From Oscillatoriaceae cyanobacterium M7585_C2015_266 (lineage in GTDB: Bacteria > Cyanobacteriota > Cyanobacteriia > Cyanobacteriales > Oscillatoriaceae): a stretch of 64,000 nt of DNA. Positions 37,746 through 45,642 of this stretch are shown here, one piece after another. Positions within the stretch are counted from its first letter, which is position 1. Every line of letters begins with the position of its first letter. The notes beneath the pieces were generated by a model, which was given only the letters and a program-made list of their open reading frames with translations, did not search any database and had not been told where the DNA came from. The position numbers and the translations under genes are program-made. The stretch spans positions 62,001 to 126,000 of the forward strand of contig DVEG01000005.1 in NCBI GenBank assembly GCA_015295835.1, written 5' to 3'.

Positions 37746-38264
37746 TTAAGCCACTGCAGCTGCTGCCCGATCAAAGTAGCTGGCTAGTTCTGAGACAATA
37801 GCGCTGCAATCTCCCGGAGTGATGCCTGTCGGATCGTTGACGATCGCGATCGCTGCTTCTTTCATTTTTTGAATTCCATTTGCTACGGAAGCGCCTGGAA
37901 CTCCCAGAGCTTGGTATGTTTCGCGCAGACCGTTCAGGCAGCGATCATCTAGAACGCTGGGGTCTCCTGCGATTGTTGCGTATGTGATATAGCGCAGGAT
38001 GATTTCCATGTCGCGCAAGCAAGCAGCCATGCGACGGCTGGTGTAAGCATTTCCACCAGGGGCAATTAGCTGGGGCTGTTCGGCGAACAGTGCCCGAGCT
38101 GCATTAGCTACAATTGTCGAAGCGTTGCTGGTGATTCGGTTTACCGTGTCCAGACGCTTGTTGCCTTCCTTCACCAGGTTGGCCAGAGCATCAAATTGGG
38201 CTTGGCTCAGGAATTCGCCGCGTGCATCAGCTTGGGCCACTACTTTGGAAAATGCATCTAACAT
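37746..38264 (-). CDS. cpcB: Phycocyanin beta subunit
   Basis: A 172-residue C-phycocyanin beta chain, first gene of the operon. The chromophore cysteines lie in [17 protein letters not shown] (Cys82 region) and [18 protein letters not shown] (Cys153 region). The conserved asparagine that is methylated in this family is expected in the [12 protein letters not shown]-preceding helix area. The ATG has AGGAG nine bases upstream. A structured leader precedes it. Confidence 0.98.
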   Translation of the reverse strand: MLDAFSKVVAQADARGEFLSQAQFDALANLVKEGNKRLDTVNRITSNASTIVANAARALFAEQPQLIAPGGNAYTSRRMAACLRDMEIILRYITYATIAGDPSVLDDRCLNGLRETYQALGVPGASVANGIQKMKEAAIAIVNDPTGITPGDCSAIVSELASYFDRAAAAVA

Positions 38265-38310
38265 GAGTTAGCTCTCCTATTATTTTGTTTGCTTGTGGAT
38301 TCTTCCAAAA

Positions 38311-38352
38311 CGGTCTGCTGTCTTAAGGCTTTTTCAAGCTTTCGCAGCAGTC
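38311..38352 (-). promoter_or_regulatory. Hairpin in cpcB leader
   Basis: CTGCTG (38315-38320) pairs with CAGCAG (38345-38350), with an inner stem AAGGCTT/AAGCTTT containing one G-T pair. It lies 50 to 85 bases upstream of the cpcB start and may stabilise the message. Confidence 0.4.
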
Positions 38353-39055
38353 TGAGAAGGTCCGAGACAGACTCCAGCCCTAAGCTGGTTTAACTCAGTC
38401 CTGAATGCTGTCAGTTAGCCCATTTGGCCAACCTGCATTTCAGAATTCTGAGAATATCTTACACGATAATGAGAAACTGAAAAATCCAGGTAAATCAGTC
38501 TTTTGGTTTACTTTTGCCTGTCTTTCGTTCCCTCCATGTATGTTTATACAACGCCTTCACTGGTTTTTATATTACGTTTTGTAAATTTTTTTTCATCCCC
38601 TCTAGAACTTTCGGTATCGGTCTACTGGCTGAAACAACCTCTACAACTGAGTTTGAAGGTGCAAATATCTATTTATTTAATCTAAATAACTTAAAATATT
38701 AAAAAATGCAATCATTAATTAAGAGTAGCCTCTTTTGCCCTTCTTTTCCTGTACTCCTGACAGGCATTCAAGCTTGAGTTCTACTTAACAATTTGTAATA
38801 GTTAACCTAGATTTTACTTTTATACCCTAAGGCATAGTCAAAAGCAGTTGGGAAAATCTTTCTTGAGATAGATGCGAGCGCGTAACTTTTTGCAAACCTT
38901 GTCAGTTTGGCGCCTCATCTCCTCAACACTTTTAACAAAATATGCAAGTGTACCAGATTTTTCTTAGATTAAAAAATGTGGAGTTTTAGAGCTGCCATTA
39001 CCTTTTTCCCAGCAGTAAAATGCCCCACAAGTCAGCCCTGAGGAGCTTTTGCCCG

Positions 39056-39075
39056 TAAGTAAGAATTTTTACTTA
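39056..39075. promoter_or_regulatory. 7-6-7 palindrome upstream of CBS-CP12 gene
   Basis: TAAGTAA (39056-39062) and TTACTTA (39069-39075) are perfect arms, about 75 bases before the ATG. It is a possible operator. Confidence 0.3.
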
Positions 39076-39148
39076 TGATATGAGTGAGAGGGTTGAAAGT
39101 AACAGGTAAACTGGCCAAAGTAAAAAAGTTTTATTATCCGGAGAAAAA

Positions 39149-39766
39149 ATGATGATGAAAGCTGAAGAAATAATGACCAAAGAAGTAGTCACCATTCGCG
39201 GCTCGGCGACGGTGGCTGAAGCAGTAAAACTAATGAAAGAAAAGAACCTCAGAGTTCTTATAGTAGATCGCCGTCACGAACAAGACGCCTATGGCATCGT
39301 CACCGAGACAGACATCGTATATAAAGTAGCCGCTTTCGGAAAAGACCCCAACAAAACCAGGGTTTACGAGATTATGACCAAACCCTGCATCGTAGTCAAT
39401 CCCGACCTTGGTGTAGAATATGTAGCACGGTTATTCGCCAACACAGGCATCCGCCGCGCACCAGTTATTGACGGTAAGCTAGTGGGCATCATCTCCGTTA
39501 CCGACATTCTCAGAAAAAGCGATTTTGTAGAAAAACCAAAGGCTATCCTTCTAGAAGAACGCATCCAGCAAGCTATTCAAGAAGCACGTGCCATCTGTGA
39601 AGAAAAAGGCGCGAATTCCAAAGAATGTGCTGCAGCCTGGGACATTGTAGAAGAACTACAAGCAGAAGCGGCACATCAACGAGCTCAAAAAATAGAGAAA
39701 ACCGCCTTCGAGATCTATTGCGAGGAACATCCAGAAGCAATTGAGGCTCGTATTTACGACAATTAG
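39149..39766 (+). CDS. CBS-CP12 fusion protein
   Basis: A 205-residue protein with two N-terminal CBS domains (about residues 4-60 and 75-125) and a C-terminal CP12 domain (about 132-205). The CP12 core AAAWDIVEELQAEAAHQRA is clear. The first cysteine pair is present as CEEKGANSKEC (Cys150, Cys160). At the C-terminus YCEEHPEAIEARIYDN keeps Cys191 but has Ala200 where CP12 has its last cysteine, so the second disulphide cannot form. Canonical CP12 binds GAPDH and phosphoribulokinase in the dark; CBS domains usually sense adenine nucleotides. GGAG lies six bases before the first ATG. The neighbours are light-harvesting and bicarbonate-uptake genes. Confidence 0.92.
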   Translation: MMMKAEEIMTKEVVTIRGSATVAEAVKLMKEKNLRVLIVDRRHEQDAYGIVTETDIVYKVAAFGKDPNKTRVYEIMTKPCIVVNPDLGVEYVARLFANTGIRRAPVIDGKLVGIISVTDILRKSDFVEKPKAILLEERIQQAIQEARAICEEKGANSKECAAAWDIVEELQAEAAHQRAQKIEKTAFEIYCEEHPEAIEARIYDN

Positions 39767-39924
39767 GCGTGAGCAAGCCTGAGCAACTAAAAAAAGTAAG
39801 TCGCGCGGTGGGGCCAAAAATGGAAGCCTTACTGCGCGCTCGCCTTTTTACATACAAATAAGTTTTTTGCGATCGCCGCTATTTATTCGGGAATTCTATC
39901 AAAAGAAAGCAAGAGGTACATCGT

Positions 39925-40929
39925 ATGGACGAATACGAACTAATCAAACGCTATCTTGCAGGGCACAGAGACTTTCAGGGAGTCAACCTCAGAGAAGCCA
40001 ACCTGATTGGAGTTACCTTAACAGGAGTAAACTTCACACAAGCCAATCTCAAAGACGCATCCCTTGCTCGTGCCAACGTCAGTCGCTCCTTCTTTCTAGA
40101 AGCTCAACTCAGCGGAGCCTTCCTCTACGCCACAGATTTGAGCTATGCCAAACTCAAAAATAGCAACCTCATAGAAGCAGACTTAACAAAAGCCGATCTC
40201 AGAGGCGCCCAGCTTGCCAATGCCGATCTCAAAGGAGCAAAACTCAGCGGTGCCATCCTCACCTGGGTAAGTCTTTATCGAGCAAATTTACCTGGAGTCA
40301 ACCTCTGCGGAGCAAATTTAAATGGCATCAACCTCAGAGGAGCCAATCTCACCGGCGCCAACCTCAATTGGACCAATCTCAGCGGAGCGCGCTTGAGCGG
40401 TGCATCCCTTCAAGGGGCACAGATGAACGGCGTCAAACTAAATCGGGCATTCTTAAATGGGCTTAATCTCGAAGGAGTCAATTTCAGCGGCTTAGAACTC
40501 CAAGACGTAAAACTGAACGGAGCTAAATTACAGGGAGCGAATTTCACCGGCGCCGATTTGAGTCGAGCGCAAATGCGCTTAGTGCAATTAAATGAAGCTA
40601 ATCTCAAAAAAGCTTCTGTGCCGCAGGCAAATTTGAGCGATGCCAACTTCAGCCGAGCCATTCTAATGAGAGCCGACTTGAGGGAAGCAGATTTGCGAAA
40701 TGCCGATTTAAGTGGAGCTAACCTAAACTTAGCCAACCTAGCAGGTGCCGATTTGAGCGGCGCTAACTTGCAAGGGGCTTACCTTTGGGGAGCTAATTTA
40801 GATGGAGCTAATTTGTCAGGTGCAGATCTCCGAGGAGCCAGTTTACGCGATGCCATCCTCACCGGCTGCAACTGGCGTTCCGCAATTCTAGACGGGGCAG
40901 TCATGCCGCAAGTGCGACTTTGTGCCTAG
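39925..40929 (+). CDS. Pentapeptide-repeat protein 1
   Basis: A 334-residue protein made almost entirely of A(D/N)LXX pentapeptide repeats, from about residue 20 to the end, forming a right-handed quadrilateral beta-helix. The first 20 residues (MDEYELIKRYLAGHRDFQGV) are a helical cap common in cyanobacterial members. There is no signal peptide, so it is expected in the cytoplasm. AAGAGGT precedes the ATG. It is a paralogue of the protein encoded at 42175. Its function is unknown. Confidence 0.93.
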   Translation: MDEYELIKRYLAGHRDFQGVNLREANLIGVTLTGVNFTQANLKDASLARANVSRSFFLEAQLSGAFLYATDLSYAKLKNSNLIEADLTKADLRGAQLANADLKGAKLSGAILTWVSLYRANLPGVNLCGANLNGINLRGANLTGANLNWTNLSGARLSGASLQGAQMNGVKLNRAFLNGLNLEGVNFSGLELQDVKLNGAKLQGANFTGADLSRAQMRLVQLNEANLKKASVPQANLSDANFSRAILMRADLREADLRNADLSGANLNLANLAGADLSGANLQGAYLWGANLDGANLSGADLRGASLRDAILTGCNWRSAILDGAVMPQVRLCA

Positions 40930-41230
40930 CTACAGCATGTTTACAGTAAACGTAATAATTTACCAACCCGCTTTGTCACGAAAAAGCGGGTTTTTTTAAT
41001 TATTTAAAATTGCATTATAATTTTTTATTATTAAATATTAAATCTTTTATTTTTTATGGAAATTTGAAATTTGTGTTTTTTTATTATTCATGCTAGTAAA
41101 AAGTAAATATCTTAAGTTGCAGCTTGTAAGTAGGGATTTCAAGAATAAATCTACAGGGCTTACCGTATCTTGCTTAATCTGTAAACTTTTATAAAATTAC
41201 CACTGTCCCTGTTACATTTAAGAAAAATAT
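40930..41230. other. Spacer between pentapeptide and fasciclin genes
   Basis: This 301-base spacer has the terminator at 40965 and then AT-rich DNA. Nothing else was seen. Confidence 0.6.
40965..40997 (+). terminator. Terminator after pentapeptide gene 1
   Basis: AACCCGCTTT (40965-40974) pairs with AAAGCGGGTT (40983-40992), followed by a run of T residues to 40997. Confidence 0.85.
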
Positions 41231-41998
41231 ATGAAAAACCTAAAACACCTACCTAGAACCTTTTTAGTCGCACTTTTATGTCTGAGCGGTACTGTGGCTC
41301 TGTCTGCCTGCTCCCAAAATTCCCCTGAAGCTAAGCAATCACCAAGCCCTGAAAGTACAATGGCTGCAAGTACACCAGCTACCAATACCACTGCTGAAAC
41401 ACCTGCAGCCGACGCTACTAAAACTGAGGCTACTAAAACTGACAGCACCAGTGCTGAAGCCACCAAAACTGACGCCACCAAAACTGAAGCTACTAAAACC
41501 GAAAGCACCACTACTGACTCCAGCAAAACTGATACCTCTGGAGCAGGCAGTGTGGTAGACGTGGCCACTACTGCGGGTAATTTCAAAAAGCTGACACAAG
41601 CACTGGAAGCGGCTGGATTAGTCGAAACCTTAAAAGGAGAGGGTCCTTTCACCGTATTTGCCCCCACTGATGAAGCTTTTGCCGCCCTGCCTCCGGGAAC
41701 TCTTGAGGATTTGCTCAAGCCAGAGAATAAATCTAAATTAATAAAAGTACTCACCTACCACGTCGTGCCAAAAGAACTAACCTCTAAGTCAATTACTTCG
41801 GGAGAAGAAAAAACTGTTGAGGGTGGCTCGCTGAAACTGGAAGTCGATTCGGCAAATAACACAGTTAAAGTTAATGATGCTAAAGTCACTAAGGCAGATA
41901 TCAAAGCTAGCAACGGCGTTATTCACGTTGTTGATAAGGTGATTTTACCCCCAGACTTGACAACAAGTTCCAGCAGCTCAGAACCTACTAAACCTTAA
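41231..41998 (+). CDS. Fasciclin (FAS1) domain lipoprotein
   Basis: A 255-residue exported lipoprotein. The signal peptide ends in a lipobox, VALSAC, with Cys27 as the lipid site. Residues about 36-103 are a low-complexity Thr/Lys/Glu/Ala linker from repeated units such as ATKTEATKT. Residues about 104-246 are one FAS1 domain, with TVFAPTDEAFAALPPGTLED and the second conserved block VIHVVDKVILPP. FAS1 proteins mediate adhesion or protein contacts at the cell surface. It has its own terminator. Partner and role are unknown. Confidence 0.93.
   Translation: MKNLKHLPRTFLVALLCLSGTVALSACSQNSPEAKQSPSPESTMAASTPATNTTAETPAADATKTEATKTDSTSAEATKTDATKTEATKTESTTTDSSKTDTSGAGSVVDVATTAGNFKKLTQALEAAGLVETLKGEGPFTVFAPTDEAFAALPPGTLEDLLKPENKSKLIKVLTYHVVPKELTSKSITSGEEKTVEGGSLKLEVDSANNTVKVNDAKVTKADIKASNGVIHVVDKVILPPDLTTSSSSSEPTKP
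41411..41530 (+). repeat. Degenerate repeat encoding Thr/Lys/Glu-rich linker
   Basis: Units close to GCTACTAAAACTGA recur with spacing of 12 or 21 bases within the fasciclin gene. This type of repeat can gain or lose copies. Confidence 0.7.
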
Positions 41999-42012
41999 GC
42001 AGTTTCACAGGC

Positions 42013-42037
42013 AAGGGGGCAGTATGCCCCTTTTTTT
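42013..42037 (+). terminator. Terminator after fasciclin gene
   Basis: AAGGGGGC and GCCCCTT form a stem around AGTAT, followed by a T run. Confidence 0.85.
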
Positions 42038-42174
42038 GTTTTTGGCGAGCGCTTTCTAGCTTTCTAAATAATTAAATCTCTCGTCAAAAAAATTAATAAA
42101 TTAAATACCCTCCCTGTGGGCATCCTATAGATAAACTGAACTCGCCAGTGCTCCCACCAGGGGAGGAAAAAATT

Positions 42175-43164
42175 ATGCAAGTTGATGAACTACTGGAGCG
42201 ATATGCAGCCGGAGAACGAAATTTTCGCGCTGCTACTCTCATCGGAGCAAATCTAGAAAGAGCCTATCTAGTCGGAGTCGATTTATCTGGGGCATATCTG
42301 AATTCGGCAAATCTCAGTCGCGCTAAACTTACAGGAGCTAACCTCACCGGCGCTTCCCTGCAACGAGCTGACTTGAGTTATGCTAAAATCGACGAAGCTA
42401 GACTCGAAGACGCTGACTTAACAAAGGCTAACCTCAAAGGCGCTTATATCGTCAAAACTCTACTGAAAGGAGCTAGACTGAGCGGGGCAATTTTGTCGGG
42501 AGTAAACCTGCGCTTGTCTAGCTTGCGCGGTGTTAATCTCTGTGGAGCAGATTTGCGGGGAATCAATTTACGCTCCGCTTACCTCAAAGAAGCTAATCTC
42601 AGTTGGGCAAATCTCAGTGGGGCTCGCCTGAGCGGCGCTTTAATTCGAGACGCTATCCTTAATGGAGTAAATCTAAAAAATGCTTATCTCAATGGAGTAG
42701 ATTTGCACGGTTTAGATTTAGACGGCGTCAATCTCAGCGAAGCTAAACTCAGTGGAGCTAATCTAATGGCAAGCAATTTGTCAGCAGCAAATCTGAGTGC
42801 AGCGCAAATTCGCGTTACAAGTCTCTGTCGCTCTAATCTGCAAGCTGCTAATCTAAGTGGTGCAGTTCTGAGTAAGGCAGATTTGTGTGAGGCAAATTTA
42901 ATTAGAGCTGATTTGTCTGGCGCTGATTTGACTGAGGCTGATTTGACTGGGGCTAAGTTAAATAGAGCTAATTTGTATGATGTTAATCTGACAAAAACTA
43001 GCTTGCGTTACGCTTGCTTGTGTTGTGCTCAGCTTAAGGCTTCGGCTATCAGTGGGGCAGATTTTAGTGGCGCAAGTCTTCGCGACGCTTATATGGAAGT
43101 GGAAAATTTGCATCAGGCAATTCTACAAGGTGCAACTATGCCGGATGGTTCTGTTCATGATTAA
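42175..43164 (+). CDS. Pentapeptide-repeat protein 2
   Basis: A 329-residue pentapeptide-repeat protein, paralogous to the one encoded at 39925 (compare the caps VDELLERYAAGERNFR and EYELIKRYLAGHRDFQ). Repeats run from about residue 20 to 320. ATG 42175 has GGGGAGGA upstream; the GTG at 42148 is a less likely start. The late repeats include cysteines (YACLCCAQL) not typical of the fold. It is expected to be cytoplasmic; the function is unknown. Confidence 0.93.
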   Translation: MQVDELLERYAAGERNFRAATLIGANLERAYLVGVDLSGAYLNSANLSRAKLTGANLTGASLQRADLSYAKIDEARLEDADLTKANLKGAYIVKTLLKGARLSGAILSGVNLRLSSLRGVNLCGADLRGINLRSAYLKEANLSWANLSGARLSGALIRDAILNGVNLKNAYLNGVDLHGLDLDGVNLSEAKLSGANLMASNLSAANLSAAQIRVTSLCRSNLQAANLSGAVLSKADLCEANLIRADLSGADLTEADLTGAKLNRANLYDVNLTKTSLRYACLCCAQLKASAISGADFSGASLRDAYMEVENLHQAILQGATMPDGSVHD

Positions 43165-43223
43165 ATTAAAAGATTTTAAAGCGCTCTTTCAATTTTTGCT
43201 TTTTACCAAGAGAAGCAATAAAG

Positions 43224-43253
43224 AACCCGGTTTTTTCGTCGAAAAACCGGGTT
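43224..43253. terminator. Bidirectional terminator
   Basis: AACCCGGTTTTT pairs with AAAAACCGGGTT, with T runs on both strands. It lies between convergent pentapeptide gene 2 and bicA. Confidence 0.85.
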
Positions 43254-43268
43254 TCTATTCCTAATTCT

Positions 43269-45011
43269 TTAAGGCTGGGCTGTTTTCGCTAAACTGGTGT
43301 TGTTCGCTTCCTCAGCTTGTCCATTTCGCACTGCTGCAGTAGCAACCGCTGGGCTGACGCCGTCTTTCTCTTCTAGTAATGCTACCGCCTGTTTTAAGGC
43401 TTCTGTACGATTGACTACTAAGTTCTGTGGCGGTAATAAGTCTAAAACTTTTAATCGCTGTAGACGACGGTAAGTTTGACCTGTTGCTCCAACTATAAAT
43501 ACTTGACGCCCTTGTTCGCATGCGTCTTTTATCGCATTCTCGATCGCTAATGATGAAGTTACTCCCAACAGGGGCACGTCGCTTAAGTCTAAAATCAGTA
43601 CTTCATAGTTTTTTACTACTGCCTGCTCTCTAGCGATCGCTTTCGATACCCCAAAAATCATTGGCCCGCTGAGATAGAATAATAGAATACGTCCTTTCCC
43701 ACGCTCTAATAATTCTTTCTCTTCGTCGCTCAATATTATGGCGTCGTCCGCATCCGTAATCGCTTTAACATCTTTTGATTGTACTTCGCTCAGATTTTGA
43801 ATCGTTAAGATATTGGCAATAAATACCCCTACTCCAACCGCTACAATCAGGTCAACAAATACGGTCAGTAAAATTACTCCGTACATTATTAAAGAGCCTT
43901 TCAGCGAAATTTGGTGAGCTCGCTTCAAAAAGCTCCAGTCTAAAATATCAATACCAACTTTTAGTGCTATCCCCGCTAGTACCGCCATCGGGATATTTTT
44001 AGTTAACCCCGCTGCCCACAAAATTACTACTAGCAAAACTAGAGCACGAGTTAATCCAGATAAAGCTGTGCGCGCTCCGGTTTGAATGTTCACCACTGTT
44101 CCCATCGTCGCTCCAGCTCCTGGTAGCCCACCGCAAATCCCAGATACTAGGTTGCCAATCCCTTGCCCTATTAATTCTTTGTCAGAGTTGTGATTAGTGC
44201 GTGTTAAACTGTCCGCAATTACTGAAGTTAAAAGTGTGTCTATACATCCGAGCATCCCCAGCATTACTCCATCTATAACCATCGTCTGGATTTGATCTGG
44301 AGTAAATACGGGCATCTGTAATTTCGGCAGCCCCATCGGAATTTCGCCAATACGACGAATATCTACATTTGGGAATAAAACTAGCGATACAATTGTGCCT
44401 ACTACTAATGCTAATAGTTGGGGCGGTAGCACTCGCTTGAATTTCGCCGGCATTAAAAATAATATTGCTAGCGTTAATATCCCCAGTGTGGCTTCCGGAA
44501 GTTTAATATTGGTTATGATTGTCGGCAAATTCGTCAGTGTCCCAATTACTCCGCCTTTGGTAGGATGCCCAAGTAAAGGTCCAATCTGCAGGATGATCAT
44601 AATCACCCCAATCCCCGACATGAAACCGGATATCACGCTGTAGGGCATTAGAGTGATGTATTTACCTAGCTTGAAAACTCCAAAAATTATTTGGAATATC
44701 CCGGCAAGCATGACCACGGTAAAGGCCATCGCTAAACCTTTTTCCTGACCATTTGCCGCTACCATGTTGGTGACGATTGTCGTCATTACAACCGTCATCG
44801 GACCAGTCGGCTCGGAAATTAATGTCGGAGTACCTCCAAATAAGGCTGCAAAAAATCCTACGCAAACGGCTCCGTAAAGTCCAGCAATTGGACCAGCACC
44901 AGAAGCTACACCAAATGCTAAGGCAATAGGTAAAGAAACTATGGCGGCAGTTAGTCCACCAAATATGTCCCCTTTTAAGTTCCTAAAGTGAATCTGATTT
45001 GTAATTCCCAT
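43269..45011 (-). CDS. bicA: Sodium-dependent bicarbonate transporter BicA
   Basis: A 580-residue SulP-family transporter. The N-terminus IHFRNLKGDIFGGLTAAIVSL, the block GTPTLISEPTGPMTVVMT and the loop SDSLTRTNHNSDKELIGQG-like region (ADSLTRTNHNSDKELIGQG) agree closely with what I recall of characterised BicA. The C-terminal STAS domain (about 430-550) contains LLFYLSGPMIFGVSKAIARE. It imports bicarbonate for the carbon-concentrating mechanism with moderate affinity and high flux. Other SulP proteins carry sulfate, but the whole-length resemblance favours BicA. The upstream spacer carries tandem palindromes. Confidence 0.93.
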   Translation of the reverse strand: MGITNQIHFRNLKGDIFGGLTAAIVSLPIALAFGVASGAGPIAGLYGAVCVGFFAALFGGTPTLISEPTGPMTVVMTTIVTNMVAANGQEKGLAMAFTVVMLAGIFQIIFGVFKLGKYITLMPYSVISGFMSGIGVIMIILQIGPLLGHPTKGGVIGTLTNLPTIITNIKLPEATLGILTLAILFLMPAKFKRVLPPQLLALVVGTIVSLVLFPNVDIRRIGEIPMGLPKLQMPVFTPDQIQTMVIDGVMLGMLGCIDTLLTSVIADSLTRTNHNSDKELIGQGIGNLVSGICGGLPGAGATMGTVVNIQTGARTALSGLTRALVLLVVILWAAGLTKNIPMAVLAGIALKVGIDILDWSFLKRAHQISLKGSLIMYGVILLTVFVDLIVAVGVGVFIANILTIQNLSEVQSKDVKAITDADDAIILSDEEKELLERGKGRILLFYLSGPMIFGVSKAIAREQAVVKNYEVLILDLSDVPLLGVTSSLAIENAIKDACEQGRQVFIVGATGQTYRRLQRLKVLDLLPPQNLVVNRTEALKQAVALLEEKDGVSPAVATAAVRNGQAEEANNTSLAKTAQP

Positions 45012-45642
45012 GAATTCTGAGCTTTTCTCCTATTGTTCAGGCAAAAGTTTGCAAAAAAAAACACCATATCGCATCACTACTTCTCAGGATGCGGACACCT
45101 TAGGTTTAGCCTATGATTTTTCTAAAGTAAGCAAATGATTGCGCTAAGGTAGCAACCATTTTATAGGTAAATCGCTCTTTTGCATCCCTTGCATGTATAG
45201 AAAATTTTAATAGTTTCCCAAAGCCTCGCTAAAGATAACGCTGCTTGAGTATAAATACTGTAAGTATAAATACTGAAAGATATAGGTTGTTTGACTTCAC
45301 CATGAAAAAATATAAAGATTTAGAAAAAAAGTAAAAATCAATACCACCCAATATTCTGACTGTGCTCTTTAACTTTCTTTAAAATAGCATAATGATAGAG
45401 TTACAATTTATTCTGGAATACAATCAAATTGTGCTGGCGGTTATCTATTTATTAATATTTTATTTTTTGTGATTTTTAAATAACAGTTGATGATTAGTGT
45501 AGATTTAAAAATCTTGACAAAAAATAATTTATCTGATAGGTTTCTAATTTCTGAACTCACAAATCAGCACTGATAAGCCATTGCATCGTTTAGATGGCAG
45601 AATGTAAATAATAAGCGAGTCGGGCATTAAAGGGATGACAAA
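45012..45642. other. 631-base divergent spacer between bicA and WD40 gene
   Basis: AT-rich control region for two divergent genes. The only clear structure is the pair of tandem palindromes at 45248-45274. No gene is supported. Confidence 0.65.
45248..45274. promoter_or_regulatory. Two tandem copies of AGTAT-AA-ATACT
   Basis: Two identical 12-base palindromes at 45248-45259 and 45263-45274 are spaced 15 bases centre to centre, about 237 bases upstream of bicA and 370 upstream of the WD40 gene. The layout is that of a repeated operator. Confidence 0.5.

Larger units (their letters stand above)
38265..39148. other. 884-base spacer between cpcB and CBS-CP12 genes
   Basis: Holds the divergent control regions of the phycocyanin operon and the CBS-CP12 gene. 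Hairpins near 38311 and 38374-38388 (CCAGC/GCTGG) lie in the probable cpcB leader, and a palindrome lies at 39056. The central part is AT-rich with no supportable gene. Confidence 0.65.

Noticed and set aside
40410-40736. 108-residue minus-strand open frame antisense to the pentapeptide gene
   Set aside because: Long antisense frames arise from the repeated codon pattern of pentapeptide genes; there is no ribosome site and no plausible product.
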